Shown here piece after piece: positions 25,808-35,647 of a DNA stretch of 64,000 nt. This DNA comes from Paenibacillus sp. FSL H8-0332 (GTDB lineage: Bacteria > Bacillota > Bacilli > Paenibacillales > Paenibacillaceae): contig NZ_CP150145.1 in the NCBI RefSeq assembly GCF_037963835.1, positions 2,480,001 to 2,544,000 of the forward strand, in the 5' to 3' direction. The position numbers were made by a program, and so were the translations under genes. Positions within the stretch are counted from its first letter, which is position 1, and every line of letters starts with the position of its first letter. The notes below the pieces were generated by a model, which was given only the letters and a program-made list of their open reading frames with translations, did not search any database and was not told where the DNA came from.

Positions 25808-26689
25808 GTGCTGAAGAGTCAGCGGCAGAAGGATTTTGTTTTTGACAGCGTGATCTATGTGGTATTGTTCATTATTATGCTCACGATGCTGTATCCGTTC
25901 TATTATGTGTTAATTGCTTCCTTCAATAAAGGCTCGGACTCGCTGCTGGGCGGTGTGTATCTGTGGCCCCGGAACTTTACCCTGGAGAATTACCGGGTGT
26001 TCATGGATGATCCCAAGTGGGTGAAGGCGTTCCTGATCTCCGTACTGCGGACGGTTTCCGGCACCCTACTTGGACTGCTGCTCACCAGCATCGTCGCTTA
26101 CGGCCTGTCCCATCGTGATCTGTTATTCAGCAAGGTCTATTTCACAGTGATCGTATTCGCTATGTACTTCTCCGGCGGACTGATCCCTTATTATGTAGTC
26201 CTGCGTTCACTAGGCTTGTTAAATTCCTTTGCGGTGTACATCATCCCGTCCATGCTCAGCACGTTCTTCCTGCTCATTGCGATCTCATTCTTCCGTGAAA
26301 TTCCCGCTGAGCTAAAAGAATCTGCGCATATAGACGGGGCCGGTGAGCTTACGATATTCTTCCGCATCATCCTGCCGGTCTCAACGCCGGTGCTGGCAAC
26401 TATGGCCTTGTTCATGGGGGTCGGGCAATGGAATTCCTGGCTGGATTCGGCTTATTTCGTCCAGTCCGAGGAACTGCGTACGCTGGCCTTCCGCATGATG
26501 GAGGTCATCAACAAGAGCAACTCTCCAATGGATTCGCTGGCGGTAGCCAACAGTGCCTCGGCGGGTGTGACCAGCTTCTCCTTACAGGTCACTTCGATGG
26601 TCGTTTCTATTGTTCCCATTATCTGTGTGTACCCGTTCCTGCAGAAGTATTTCGTACATGGCATCATGCTGGGTTCGGTAAAAGGCTAG
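25808..26689 (+). CDS. ytcP: YtcP-type oligosaccharide ABC permease
   Basis: 293 residues from GTG 25808 after GAGAGGAGG, 17 bases behind the first permease. CUT1 permease with six helices and the EAA loop ELKESAHIDGAGELTIFFRIILPVS near residue 180. The C-terminal KYFVHGIMLGSVKG is the typical end of this family. Partner of the LplB-type permease. Confidence 0.92.
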   Translation: MLKSQRQKDFVFDSVIYVVLFIIMLTMLYPFYYVLIASFNKGSDSLLGGVYLWPRNFTLENYRVFMDDPKWVKAFLISVLRTVSGTLLGLLLTSIVAYGLSHRDLLFSKVYFTVIVFAMYFSGGLIPYYVVLRSLGLLNSFAVYIIPSMLSTFFLLIAISFFREIPAELKESAHIDGAGELTIFFRIILPVSTPVLATMALFMGVGQWNSWLDSAYFVQSEELRTLAFRMMEVINKSNSPMDSLAVANSASAGVTSFSLQVTSMVVSIVPIICVYPFLQKYFVHGIMLGSVKG

Positions 26690-26758
26690 GCCAGTGCTTC
26701 AGTGTTCAAATGTTCCATTGCTCATACAGCTCATTAATTCAATCATGGAGGGATTAGC

Positions 26759-28333
26759 TTGAACAAAAGCAGAAGCTTCAAAATGGTTGCAGCCGCACTC
26801 TCAATGGCCGTAGTGTTATCCGCCTGCGGCAGCGGAGGAAATTCCGCCCAGGTCACTCCGTCCGCCAGTCCGGACGCCGCAGCAGGCGGGAATTCTCCGG
26901 CCAAACCTGCGGAAGTGAAGGAGTTAAGCCTCTTCATTGATGCGTCGTGGTACCCGGTTACGGAATGGAAGGGCCCGGTCGCCGACATGATTACCGAGAA
27001 GACAGGGGTGAAGCTGAAGGTTACGGTCGCTACCGATGATAAGCAGCTTCCGCTGATGATTGCCTCCGGTGACCTGCCGGACCTGGTATTCACCTCTTCC
27101 AACATAGACCGGTTATCCGACTCGAAGCTGTCCTATTCCTGGAATGAGCTGATTGAGAAATATGCGCCGGATTTCAAGATTGACAAGACCCGGATTGCCA
27201 TCCATACCATGGATGACGGCAAGTTCTATACCGTGCGGAATTCCTTTGCGACCCAGGAGGAGATGAAGAATAGTAAATATTCGTTAGGCAGCGACGGCAA
27301 CCCGGGCATCGCGGTACGGGAGGATATTCTGAAGGAGCTGGGGAATCCGCCGATCAAGACCCTGGATGATTTCGTCAAGGTGCTGGGCATGGTCAAGGAG
27401 AAATATCCCGAGATGGTCCCGCTGATCATGGACAAGGACTGGATCGAACAGTATTTCCTGGCCCAGTTCGGTACCGAGACCCTGCTCGACGGCTGGTATG
27501 AGCAGGACGGCAAGGTGGAATATGCAATCAGGCAGCCCAAGATGCTGGACTTCTTCAAGTTCATGAATAGCCTGTACCGTAACGGCTATATCCTGGCTGA
27601 GAATTTCGCACTGGCCAATGACCAGATTGATGATCAATATGCTACAGGCGGCAAAGCCTTCGCCCATAGCCACACCGTATCTACCGCAGATACCGATAAC
27701 ATCAAGATCAAGAGCAATCAGGGGAACTTCTCCTTCAAGATGCTGCCAAGCGTATTGTCGAAGGATGCCAAGGTAGTCAGCTCCGGACTCGGCTTCTCCG
27801 GAACCTTCATCACCAAGAAGAATAAGGACCCGGAGGCCTCCATCAAATTCATGCAGTATCTGGCCAGCGACGAGGGCAAGAAGCTGACGATGTTCGGGGT
27901 AGAGGGCGTGCACTGGACCTGGAATGAAGAAGGCCACCCCGATTTCAAATACAATCCGTCCGATGCCGATTTCGTGAACAGCAACGGGATTAAGTGGTGG
28001 TATCTCTATAACGATGGAGTTACGGAAGGCATGCTGTCCTATGTTCCTGAGCTGCAGAAAACTCAGGCGCTGATGGATCTGAAGTCGATCCGCATCTACA
28101 AGCCGGAGATCGGCCTGATCCAGACTCAGCCGGATTCACAGGAGAAGACCATTAAGACCAAGATCGATGAGATGGTCAAGAATGAGAAGGTCAAAATCTA
28201 TCTGGCTGAATCGGAGGAAGCCGCAGTAGCAGCCTATGAGAATATGCTGAAGAACGCAGAGAACATCGGCCTGCAGAAGCTGACCGACTGGGCGAATATG
28301 ACCTATCAGAAGAAAAAGGATTTATTTAAGTAA
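26759..28333 (+). CDS. LplA-type oligosaccharide-binding lipoprotein
   Basis: 524 residues from TTG 26759 with GGAGGG five bases upstream. Lipoprotein signal with lipobox LSAC, Cys23, then a linker rich in Ser, Ala and Pro, then a type 1 extracellular solute-binding fold of the large size usual beside LplB/YtcP permeases (ELSLFIDASWYP, IASGDLPDLVFTSS, KFMQYLASDEGKKLTMFG). It delivers an oligosaccharide to the permeases. A terminator follows at 28345, before the kinase gene. Confidence 0.9.
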   Translation: MNKSRSFKMVAAALSMAVVLSACGSGGNSAQVTPSASPDAAAGGNSPAKPAEVKELSLFIDASWYPVTEWKGPVADMITEKTGVKLKVTVATDDKQLPLMIASGDLPDLVFTSSNIDRLSDSKLSYSWNELIEKYAPDFKIDKTRIAIHTMDDGKFYTVRNSFATQEEMKNSKYSLGSDGNPGIAVREDILKELGNPPIKTLDDFVKVLGMVKEKYPEMVPLIMDKDWIEQYFLAQFGTETLLDGWYEQDGKVEYAIRQPKMLDFFKFMNSLYRNGYILAENFALANDQIDDQYATGGKAFAHSHTVSTADTDNIKIKSNQGNFSFKMLPSVLSKDAKVVSSGLGFSGTFITKKNKDPEASIKFMQYLASDEGKKLTMFGVEGVHWTWNEEGHPDFKYNPSDADFVNSNGIKWWYLYNDGVTEGMLSYVPELQKTQALMDLKSIRIYKPEIGLIQTQPDSQEKTIKTKIDEMVKNEKVKIYLAESEEAAVAAYENMLKNAENIGLQKLTDWANMTYQKKKDLFK

Positions 28334-28344
28334 GCGGCTTCCTA

Positions 28345-28373
28345 CCGGTAGAGACCTGTCTCTACCGGGTTTT
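28345..28373 (+). terminator. Terminator after the oligosaccharide-binding lipoprotein gene
   Basis: CCGGTAGAGAC pairs with GTCTCTACCGG with almost no loop, then GTTTT. The kinase gene starts 58 bases later, so partial read-through is possible. Confidence 0.75.
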
Positions 28374-28430
28374 ACACATTCATGGTAGGATAAGAAAAAA
28401 AGAAATCGGGCACCGGGGGGACAGGCTGCC

Positions 28431-30176
28431 GTGAGCATTGTACGCAAAATGATATTAGGATATATCCTGCTGATTTTTATACCGGTCGTTACCTTCGGCT
28501 ATTATTATTACAGCAAGCTCTATGACAGTGTAAGCAGACAGTTTGTGGAGAGCCGTCAGAAGATACTGGAGCAGGCCTATTCCAATATGAAGGCGGATCT
28601 GGCCCGGATCGATTCCACCCAGCGGATGCTCCAGTACAACCCGTATGTCACTGACTATCTGGACGGCAGCTATGAGACGGACTCAGAGAGCATATATGCC
28701 TATAACCGTTATATCAATCCGGTGATTCTGCAATCGCTTAATATCAGTCCGGAGATCGACACGTTCAGAATCTATATCACCAAGCAGGGCGTGCTGCCCA
28801 TTACTGACCGGCTGCTCGAACTATCGGCGCTGGATGAACAGGGTGCCGAGGCTACCCGTATACTGCGGCCGGGACAGGGCAAGTGGATCATTCCCGATCC
28901 TGAGGTGGAAGCGCCCCCGCTGGTATTCTACCAGAAAATATATAACAATGACTTTACCGAGATTGTGGGACTGCTGGAGCTGCGGGTCGGCAGTGAGCTG
29001 ATCCGCAAGTTCTACCGGGCGACAGGCGGAGGGGATTGGGCCGCGCTGCTTCTGCCGGCGGAGGGCAAGCCGCTGAAGCGGGAAGGCATTCCCGCAGCAG
29101 TGGACGATGCCACCTGGAGCAGACTGGCTTCAGGAGAAGCACAGACCTATTTTATCAACCGTGAGGTCATTGTTAATCAGCTATATATGAAGGAACTGGG
29201 TGTACGTGTCGCCGTGATCGGCAAGGTATCTGAGGTGTTCCGTTCGATCCGAAGCCAGGAGATCGTGATGATTACCACCTTCGCCGTTCTGCTGGCGTTA
29301 CTGTCGTTTGCGTATTACACCCTGGCTTCGACGATTACCAAGCGCGTCCTCCGGCTGGCCCGGCATATGCGTAACTTGAATGATGATAACCTGAAGCAGT
29401 CCATCAGCAAGGAAGATAAGCCGGGCCGCAGGGATGAGATCAGCTTTCTGACCGAGACCTATAATTCGATGCTCCTGCGCATGGATGAGCTGATCAACAA
29501 TGTCCACCGGGCCGAGCTGCGCAATAAGGAAGCTGCTTACAAAGTGCTCCAGGCCCAGATCAAGCCGCATTTTCTCTATAATACGCTGGAGACCATCCGG
29601 ATGCTGGCGGAATCCAACAATGACAAGGAAGTGGCTGAAATCTCGTACTGGTTCGGCAAGCTGATGCGCTACAGCCTGTCCGCCCAGGAGGATCATACCG
29701 TTCTCTCCCAAGAGCTTGAGACCGTGGTTTTCTATCTCAATATTCACAAAATGCGGCTGCAAAAACGACTTACCTATGAGGTCGATATCGCTGTGGCTGC
29801 CGAGTCCCTGATCTGTCCAAGATTCATCCTCCAGCCACTGGTCGAGAATAGTATTATTCACGGAGCTGCCGTGACGCTGCGGCCGGTCCATATTCTGATT
29901 CAGGCGAAGAAGACGGCGGACGAGATCCGAATCAGCGTGTCGGACAGCGGCCTTGGCATTCCTGAAGAACAGGTGCAGCAGCTTCGTGCCCGGTTATCCC
30001 GCGGGGAAGAGGTGAGAACTCAGGAAGAGGCGGAGGGAGGCGTGGGGCTGTATAATGTCAGCGAGCGGATTAAATCATTCTATGGCGGGACTTCACGGCT
30101 GGAGCTTGAGAGTGAAGTGGGCAAGGGGACCTGCCTGACCATCATCCTATCGAAAGGGGCGGCAGAGCAAGCATGA
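28431..30176 (+). CDS. YesM-type sensor histidine kinase
   Basis: 581 residues, GTG 28431. Transmembrane helix at 7-24, an extracellular sensor region, second helix near 282-302, HAMP, His_kinase motif QIKPHFLYNTLET, then HATPase_c with FILQPLVENSIIHGA and DSGLGIPEEQ. Overlaps the response regulator gene by four bases. The pair sits behind the LplB/YtcP importer and is probably its sensor, as in many Paenibacillus importer loci. It lacks the associated sugar-binding lipoprotein found in the first sensor operon. Confidence 0.9.
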   Translation: MSIVRKMILGYILLIFIPVVTFGYYYYSKLYDSVSRQFVESRQKILEQAYSNMKADLARIDSTQRMLQYNPYVTDYLDGSYETDSESIYAYNRYINPVILQSLNISPEIDTFRIYITKQGVLPITDRLLELSALDEQGAEATRILRPGQGKWIIPDPEVEAPPLVFYQKIYNNDFTEIVGLLELRVGSELIRKFYRATGGGDWAALLLPAEGKPLKREGIPAAVDDATWSRLASGEAQTYFINREVIVNQLYMKELGVRVAVIGKVSEVFRSIRSQEIVMITTFAVLLALLSFAYYTLASTITKRVLRLARHMRNLNDDNLKQSISKEDKPGRRDEISFLTETYNSMLLRMDELINNVHRAELRNKEAAYKVLQAQIKPHFLYNTLETIRMLAESNNDKEVAEISYWFGKLMRYSLSAQEDHTVLSQELETVVFYLNIHKMRLQKRLTYEVDIAVAAESLICPRFILQPLVENSIIHGAAVTLRPVHILIQAKKTADEIRISVSDSGLGIPEEQVQQLRARLSRGEEVRTQEEAEGGVGLYNVSERIKSFYGGTSRLELESEVGKGTCLTIILSKGAAEQA

Positions 30177-30880
30177 GAATTCTGATCGTAGACGATGAGC
30201 CGATTATCCTTGGAGGGCTGGTGAAGGTGATTGGCGGAGCCGCGCCTGTCGGAGCTGAGATCCGCGAGGCTGGCGACGCCTTCGAGGCGCTTCAGATTAT
30301 GAAGGAATATATGCCGGATGTGACAGTAACCGATCTGCATATGCCGGAGAAGAACGGGTTCGAGATGATGGAGGAGGCGAAGGAGAACGGTTTATGTGAG
30401 CGCTTCATTATTCTTACCGGACATGATGACTTCGAATATGCCCGCCGGGCGCTCCGCTGCGGGGTAGTGGACTACCTGCTGAAGCCGGTGGATAAGGAAG
30501 AGGTAGCCCGGCTGCTGATTCAGGTGAACCGGAATCTTCCCTCCCTGGACAGCACGGACTGTCCGCCTCATGCCAAACGGATTCTTGCCTATACCCGGCT
30601 GAATTATATGAATGACCTGTCCCTGGATCATCTGGCTGAGCTGATGCATCTTCATCCGAATTACATCAGCAGCCTGTTCAAGAAGGTCACCGGCGATACG
30701 TTCGTCAATTACCTGAATACCACCCGGATCAAGGAAGCGCAGAAGCTGCTGAGCCTCCACCGGGATCTGCCGGTAGGTGAGATCGGACGCCGGGTCGGGT
30801 ATGAGAACAAACATTACTTCAACAAGGTGTTCAAAAAATATACCGGCAGCACCCCGGGGGCTTACCGGGAAGACCACTAA
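30173..30880 (+). CDS. Short AraC-type response regulator
   Basis: 235 residues, ATG 30173 overlapping the kinase stop (ATGA). Receiver domain 1-120 with phospho-acceptor Asp in TVTDLHMPEKNGF and KPVDKEE; the AraC HTH domain follows at once (about 135-235: MHLHPNYISSLFKKVTGD, RVGYENKHYFNKVFKKYTGSTP). It lacks the long middle region of the other YesN-type regulator in this window, so it is about half the usual length for the group but complete in its two domains. Confidence 0.9.
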   Translation: MRILIVDDEPIILGGLVKVIGGAAPVGAEIREAGDAFEALQIMKEYMPDVTVTDLHMPEKNGFEMMEEAKENGLCERFIILTGHDDFEYARRALRCGVVDYLLKPVDKEEVARLLIQVNRNLPSLDSTDCPPHAKRILAYTRLNYMNDLSLDHLAELMHLHPNYISSLFKKVTGDTFVNYLNTTRIKEAQKLLSLHRDLPVGEIGRRVGYENKHYFNKVFKKYTGSTPGAYREDH

Positions 30881-30882
30881 GG

Positions 30883-30912
30883 CTTGCGCTGGGCCGGGAG
30901 GCCGGGCGCAAG
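30883..30912. terminator. GC-rich hairpin between convergent genes
   Basis: CTTGCGC and GCGCAAG enclose a loop that itself contains the stem GGCC...GGCC. No T run; possibly a weak bidirectional terminator. Confidence 0.3.
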
Positions 30913-30929
30913 GATGGGGCATGCTGTAC

Positions 30930-31766
30930 CTACACGCCTCTCTTGGCCTTCCGGCACTTCAGATTGTACGTACGCCCGTAGGCTTTGCCGTATCTTACGA
31001 TCCGGTCCAGCATCCGGGTATCCTTCAGCTTGGTGAACGGGCAGGGATCGGGGGCGGTGTTCACTTCCAGAATCCAGGGAGTCAGCCGCCGGTCCAAGGC
31101 CAAATCCAGGCCAATTTCCTTAAGTCCGGGATAGGCAGAGCTTAACTGGATGGCGCACTTCACACCAAGTCTGTACATTTGGGCAAGCAGAGACTTGTGC
31201 TTCCCGGAACGGGTGTAAGCCTTCAGCAGCGTCTCCACCGGATAGATGGTTCCGCCCTGGCTGCCATTCGTAACCACCTTCTGCGGATGCGCCACGCGTC
31301 CCGCCGCTCCTGTAGCCTCCCACTCCCCCTGAGGATTACGCTGCACCATCACGCGGATATCAAAAGGCCGTCCGCCGTAAGTCAGCAGCCGGATGCCCTT
31401 TTGCACCAGATAGGATCGGCCCCGGGTCTCTGCCAGGAGGGCCTGATAGGCCTCGTTATAATTACCGAATGTGCTTATCCTTGTCCCTGCCTGATAGCGG
31501 TAGGACCGCCTGGTCCCCGAAGCAGCCTCGCTTCCGCCAGCGCCGCTACTGCTCCGCAGTATCTGCTGTTCAACTCTTATGACCCCTTCGCCTAACGAAC
31601 CGCAGCAGGGCTTAATGTAGACCATCTGATGATTTTGCAGCATCGCCTGGAGTACTTTCCGGCTTAATTTTCGGGTCTCCGGTATATGTCTCTTTAATTC
31701 AATCTTCTTCGCCAGTACCCTTGTCTTCGTTAATTTATTGGATATTCTGCTGATTTGCTCCTTCAT
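30930..31766 (-). CDS. YheC/YheD-like ATP-grasp protein
   Basis: 278 residues. Matches the YheC/YheD family (endospore coat-associated ATP-grasp proteins): MVYIKPCCGSLGEGV, the segment FDIRVMVQRN, GGTIYPVETLL, and the metal/ATP site in EIGLDLALD and WILEVNTAPDPCPF. It starts at ATG 31766 with a basic N-terminus. The family carries out ATP-dependent carboxylate-amine ligation; substrates are not established. It is shorter than many YheC/D proteins. Divergent from the adenylation/PLP fusion gene, 169 bases apart. Confidence 0.85.
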   Translation of the reverse strand: MKEQISRISNKLTKTRVLAKKIELKRHIPETRKLSRKVLQAMLQNHQMVYIKPCCGSLGEGVIRVEQQILRSSSGAGGSEAASGTRRSYRYQAGTRISTFGNYNEAYQALLAETRGRSYLVQKGIRLLTYGGRPFDIRVMVQRNPQGEWEATGAAGRVAHPQKVVTNGSQGGTIYPVETLLKAYTRSGKHKSLLAQMYRLGVKCAIQLSSAYPGLKEIGLDLALDRRLTPWILEVNTAPDPCPFTKLKDTRMLDRIVRYGKAYGRTYNLKCRKAKRGV

Positions 31767-31935
31767 GCTACTCCCCCGTTCATAGACTCTAATAGGCTAT
31801 AGTACGGTACAGAGCCGGATTTGGCTTGGGCGCATGCCCCGGGACTGAACACACAGGCAGATGATTACATAGATTATTGAAGGTATTCATCCGGGGGCTG
31901 CGTTCAGGCAACCGGAGCGGGAGGCGTCGAAGGGA

Positions 31936-34173
31936 ATGGCGGAGCAGTGGCGGGATAAAGTAAACGAAGTAGTCAGGTACTTCCCCTGGTACAAGGATCT
32001 TATTGGCAATGAGCACATGAATTACAGTCTGGAGCATCTTCCCCTGATGACTTCGGATCTGCTGGATACTCATTATTATAACAACGAACCCGATGCTTCT
32101 CTTGCCGTCTACCGGACCTCGGGCACCAGCACAGGACGGCGTAAATCAATCGTCTATTCGGAAGAGGATGAACAGCATTATATCGATATCAAAACCAGGC
32201 TGTTCGGGGAAGTGCTACAGGGAAGCGGATGTGCCAGGGCGCTGGCGGATATGGGAACCGGACATGCTGCGAATACGGCGCTGGCTATTTTTGCACGGCT
32301 GGGACTGGTTAACAGCTCCATTCCCTTCGAGTTGCCGGTAGAACAGCATATTGAGCGTATTCAGGCATTCAAGCCCGACCTGCTATACACAATGCCCTCT
32401 ATCTTGGATCATATCGTATATGCTGCAGACGACCCCCGGGCGCTTGGAATCCGCAAAATCATTCTGGTCGGCGAGATCGCTACACAGGAGTGGCAGCAGA
32501 ATATGGCCCGCCTGTTCGGCCTGAAGCCGCAGGATATTACCGATACGTACGGGTCGATTGAAATCGGCACGATTGCTTATTATTCGCATGAGCTGGGCCG
32601 GTATCTGCTGGCTGAAGGCATCGTTGCCGAAGCCGTGGGGACGGAGATCGTAGGGGAAGGACTCGACCCGCTGGGTAACGGCGAAGGCATTCTGGTGTTG
32701 ACTTCAACCGTACGTAAGCTGCTGCCAGCCCTCCGGTTTGTCACCTATGATGTGGTGAGGGATTTCAGGACTGTGCAGGTAGACGGGGCGGAGCGGCAGA
32801 GCTTCCAGTCCATCGTCAAACGGGTGGGCCGTGAGCTGAAGCATGGGGAGAAAATCAGCATCTACGATATTGAACAGGTGGTCTACCGTCATCTTCAGCA
32901 GGCCAGGGTCCGGGTCGGGGTCAGCCATAATGCATTATCTGTGTATATCCAGAGCAGGTCAGCGGCTCCATCCTGCGTTCCGGTCATCAGGGAAGAGATC
33001 AGGGCATGCATCCCGGAGATTGGTCTGATGATCGCAAGTCATCTGCTGGACGATATTGAGGTCATTCTGATGGAAGAGGACGAGGAGCTGGCGGGCGGGC
33101 AGGTGAAGAACAAGAAGCTGTATTACCGGAAAGATCAAACGGAGCAGCGGGTAGTGAAGCAGCAGGCAGTGGAACAGACGGCGGAGCCGCAGCTTACCAG
33201 GGGTATATTATCAGCTATCGGACATACACCGCTCCTGAAGCTGGATAATCTGTTTCCTACCAGCGGGTTCAGCGTTTACGCCAAGATGGAGCTGATGAAC
33301 CCGGGAGGAAGCGCAAAGGACCGCCCAGCCTTGCGGATGATCCGGGAAGCATGGAAGGAAGGCCTTATCGGGCCGGGGACCGTTGTTATTGAATCCAGCT
33401 CCGGGAATATGGCCATCAGCCTAGCTATGATATGCAAGCAGCTCGGGATGACCTTCATCAGTGTGGTGGATGCCAGAACCACCGGGATGAATCTTCAGCT
33501 GCTGAAGGCACTGGGTGCGGCCATTGATTTCATTGACCGCCCTGATCCCGAAACCGGGGAATTCCTGCCGGCCCGGCTGAAGCGTGTGCAGCAGCTGCTC
33601 GCGGAGATACCGGGCAGCTATTGGCCGAATCAGTATGCCAATCCCAATAACTATCTATCCCATTATGATACGACCATGCCTGAGATCGTGAAGGAGCTGG
33701 GGCAGGTCGATTATCTGTTCTGTAGCGTCAGTACCTGCGGAACGATAAACGGGCTGGCAGAATACGTGAAGGACAAGGGGTTGCGAACAAGGATTGTGGC
33801 GGTGGATGCAGAGGGCAGCGTTATTTTTGGCGGCCATCCGAAGAAGAGGCGTTTCCCTGGACTGGGCGCAGGTATCGTGCCCTCGCTGCGCAGACCGGAT
33901 CTGATCGACCGGATTGTGCATGTGACCGACGCTGATATGGTGAAGGGCTGCCGGGCGCTGGCCCGCAGGGAATCCATTCTGGCCGGAGCCTCCTCCGGGG
34001 CAGTGCTTGCTGCGATACAGCAACTGAAGCAGGAAATTCCTCCCGGCGCGGTCTGCGCCGCCATCCTGCATGATAAAGGAGAACGGTATCTCGATACGGT
34101 GTACTCGGACACCTGGGTGCAGAGCCAATTCGGAGCGGAGCTGCTGTCAGCTGCGGAGGAGTTCCTGGTGTGA
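31936..34173 (+). CDS. Adenylate-forming domain fused to an SbnA-like PLP enzyme
   Basis: 745 residues from ATG 31936; no standard start lies further upstream in frame. Residues about 1-410 form an adenylate-forming enzyme of the phenylacetate-CoA ligase/coenzyme F390 type: YRTSGTSTGRRK near 60, DTYGSIEIGT near 205 and FVTYDVVRDF near 275. Residues about 420-740 are a cysteine-synthase-fold PLP enzyme closest to staphylococcal SbnA, the N-(1-amino-1-carboxyethyl)-glutamate synthase of staphyloferrin B and diaminopropionate synthesis: NPGGSAKDRP with PLP Lys461, ESSSGNMAIS, VSTCGTINGL, VAVDAEGSVIFGG and DTVYSDTW. No SbnB-like dehydrogenase is nearby. A role in making or activating a diaminopropionate-like building block is inferred; the fusion makes the product uncertain. 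Confidence 0.82.
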   Translation: MAEQWRDKVNEVVRYFPWYKDLIGNEHMNYSLEHLPLMTSDLLDTHYYNNEPDASLAVYRTSGTSTGRRKSIVYSEEDEQHYIDIKTRLFGEVLQGSGCARALADMGTGHAANTALAIFARLGLVNSSIPFELPVEQHIERIQAFKPDLLYTMPSILDHIVYAADDPRALGIRKIILVGEIATQEWQQNMARLFGLKPQDITDTYGSIEIGTIAYYSHELGRYLLAEGIVAEAVGTEIVGEGLDPLGNGEGILVLTSTVRKLLPALRFVTYDVVRDFRTVQVDGAERQSFQSIVKRVGRELKHGEKISIYDIEQVVYRHLQQARVRVGVSHNALSVYIQSRSAAPSCVPVIREEIRACIPEIGLMIASHLLDDIEVILMEEDEELAGGQVKNKKLYYRKDQTEQRVVKQQAVEQTAEPQLTRGILSAIGHTPLLKLDNLFPTSGFSVYAKMELMNPGGSAKDRPALRMIREAWKEGLIGPGTVVIESSSGNMAISLAMICKQLGMTFISVVDARTTGMNLQLLKALGAAIDFIDRPDPETGEFLPARLKRVQQLLAEIPGSYWPNQYANPNNYLSHYDTTMPEIVKELGQVDYLFCSVSTCGTINGLAEYVKDKGLRTRIVAVDAEGSVIFGGHPKKRRFPGLGAGIVPSLRRPDLIDRIVHVTDADMVKGCRALARRESILAGASSGAVLAAIQQLKQEIPPGAVCAAILHDKGERYLDTVYSDTWVQSQFGAELLSAAEEFLV

Positions 34174-34419
34174 CCACCTTACCTGAGCTTGGCTTGATCG
34201 GCTAGGAGCCGTCGGGTCAAGCTCATAGTCGGATGGGGCGGCGTTCTTTGGCGGCCTGTACGAGCGGATTCAGATATAGTCATCACCTGGGAAGAAGGCC
34301 TATGGTATGATGGACATAATCGTAATAGCAGATCCGCCCGTGATTTTACACCCCATTAACATCCTTCATATGTTGGCGTGATATAACTGAAACAATCGGT
34401 TATAAGAGGAGAAGATGAG
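34174..34419. other. Spacer upstream of the MFS transporter gene
   Basis: An imperfect GAGCTTG.../...CAAGCTC inverted repeat spans about 34187-34226, without a T run. TATGAT near 34304 could be a -10 but has no matching -35. No gene seen. Confidence 0.35.
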
Positions 34420-35646
34420 ATGAAGCTAAGCAAAGAGGAGAGATCGTGGATTCTGTACGACTGCGGAAATTCCGCCTATTCCATGGCAGTAACTACGGCG
34501 CTGCTGCCGATTATCTTCGGGATGTTCGATAATGTGGGCAGCAGCATGGACCTGGGGTATTTCAATTCGATCGCCAGTATTCTGGTTGCGGTCCTCAGCC
34601 CGATTCTCGGTACGATTGCGGATTATAAGGACCGGAAGAAGCGGTTTTTTATTTTTTTCGCTGCGCTCGGTATCCTTGCCACCGCCTCCCTGGCCTTCGT
34701 GTCCCCGGACAGCGGGCAATGGCAGCTGCTCATCGCCTTTTACATTCTGTCAGCGGTCGGCTTCGCCGGGTCCAACATCTTCTACGATTCCTTCCTGGTG
34801 GATATTACGGAGGATGAACGGATGGACAAGGTGTCTACCCGAGGGTTCGCCTACGGCTACATCTTCAGTTGTATTCCGTTCGGCATCAGCCTGCTGCTGA
34901 TCTTCCTGCTGGGGATGGACAAGGCTATCGGCTACCAGATCGGGTTCATCATTACGGCGCTCTGGTGGGGGCTGCTTACGGTGCCGATGATCCGCGATGT
35001 GAAGCAGAGATATTATATCGAGCCTGAGCCGAAGCCTGTGGCCCGGAGCTTCCAGCGCATCGCTGCCACCTTCAGAAATATCCGCCAGCACCGCATCGTC
35101 TTTGTGTTCCTGCTCGCGTATTTCTTCTATATTGACGGAGTAGATACGATTATCAAAATGGTCGTACCCTACGCCACCTCCGTCCTCGGCACAGATGCCC
35201 TGGATACCTTCACGCTGCTGGGAATTCTGCTCATCATCCAGATTATTGCCTTTCCCTGCGCGATTCTCTATGGCAATCTGGCCAAAACCTACTCCGCCCG
35301 GAATCTGATTATTGCGGGGATTTTCACCTACGTTATTTCTTGTATCGCAGCGTTCTTCATTACTTCGGTGTGGCATATCTTCCTGCTGGGTGCGCTGATC
35401 GGCTCGGCACAGGGCGGCATTCAAGCGCTTAGCCGGTCCTATTTCGCCAAAATCATCCCGAAGGAGAATTCCAACGAATTCTTCGGGTTCTATAATATTT
35501 TCGGCAAGTTCGCGGCGATTCTCGGCCCTGCATTAATGTCTCTAACCACCACATTGGTGGGGGATGCCCGCTATAGTATTTTGTCGATTATTCCGCTCTT
35601 TTTGATCGGCTTCTTCATCTTCATCACATTGCCAAAGGGGACATAG
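34420..35646 (+). CDS. UMF1-type MFS transporter
   Basis: 408 residues, ATG 34420 behind GAGGAG. About 12 hydrophobic helices. WILYDCGNSAYSMAVTTALLP at the N-terminus and DYKDRKKRFFIFFA are marks of the UMF1 (Atg22-like) family of major facilitator proteins; AQGGIQALSRSYFAKIIP is the conserved later motif. Substrate unknown. It ends one base before the phosphodiesterase start, so the two are co-transcribed. Confidence 0.88.
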   Translation: MKLSKEERSWILYDCGNSAYSMAVTTALLPIIFGMFDNVGSSMDLGYFNSIASILVAVLSPILGTIADYKDRKKRFFIFFAALGILATASLAFVSPDSGQWQLLIAFYILSAVGFAGSNIFYDSFLVDITEDERMDKVSTRGFAYGYIFSCIPFGISLLLIFLLGMDKAIGYQIGFIITALWWGLLTVPMIRDVKQRYYIEPEPKPVARSFQRIAATFRNIRQHRIVFVFLLAYFFYIDGVDTIIKMVVPYATSVLGTDALDTFTLLGILLIIQIIAFPCAILYGNLAKTYSARNLIIAGIFTYVISCIAAFFITSVWHIFLLGALIGSAQGGIQALSRSYFAKIIPKENSNEFFGFYNIFGKFAAILGPALMSLTTTLVGDARYSILSIIPLFLIGFFIFITLPKGT

Positions 35647-35647
35647 T

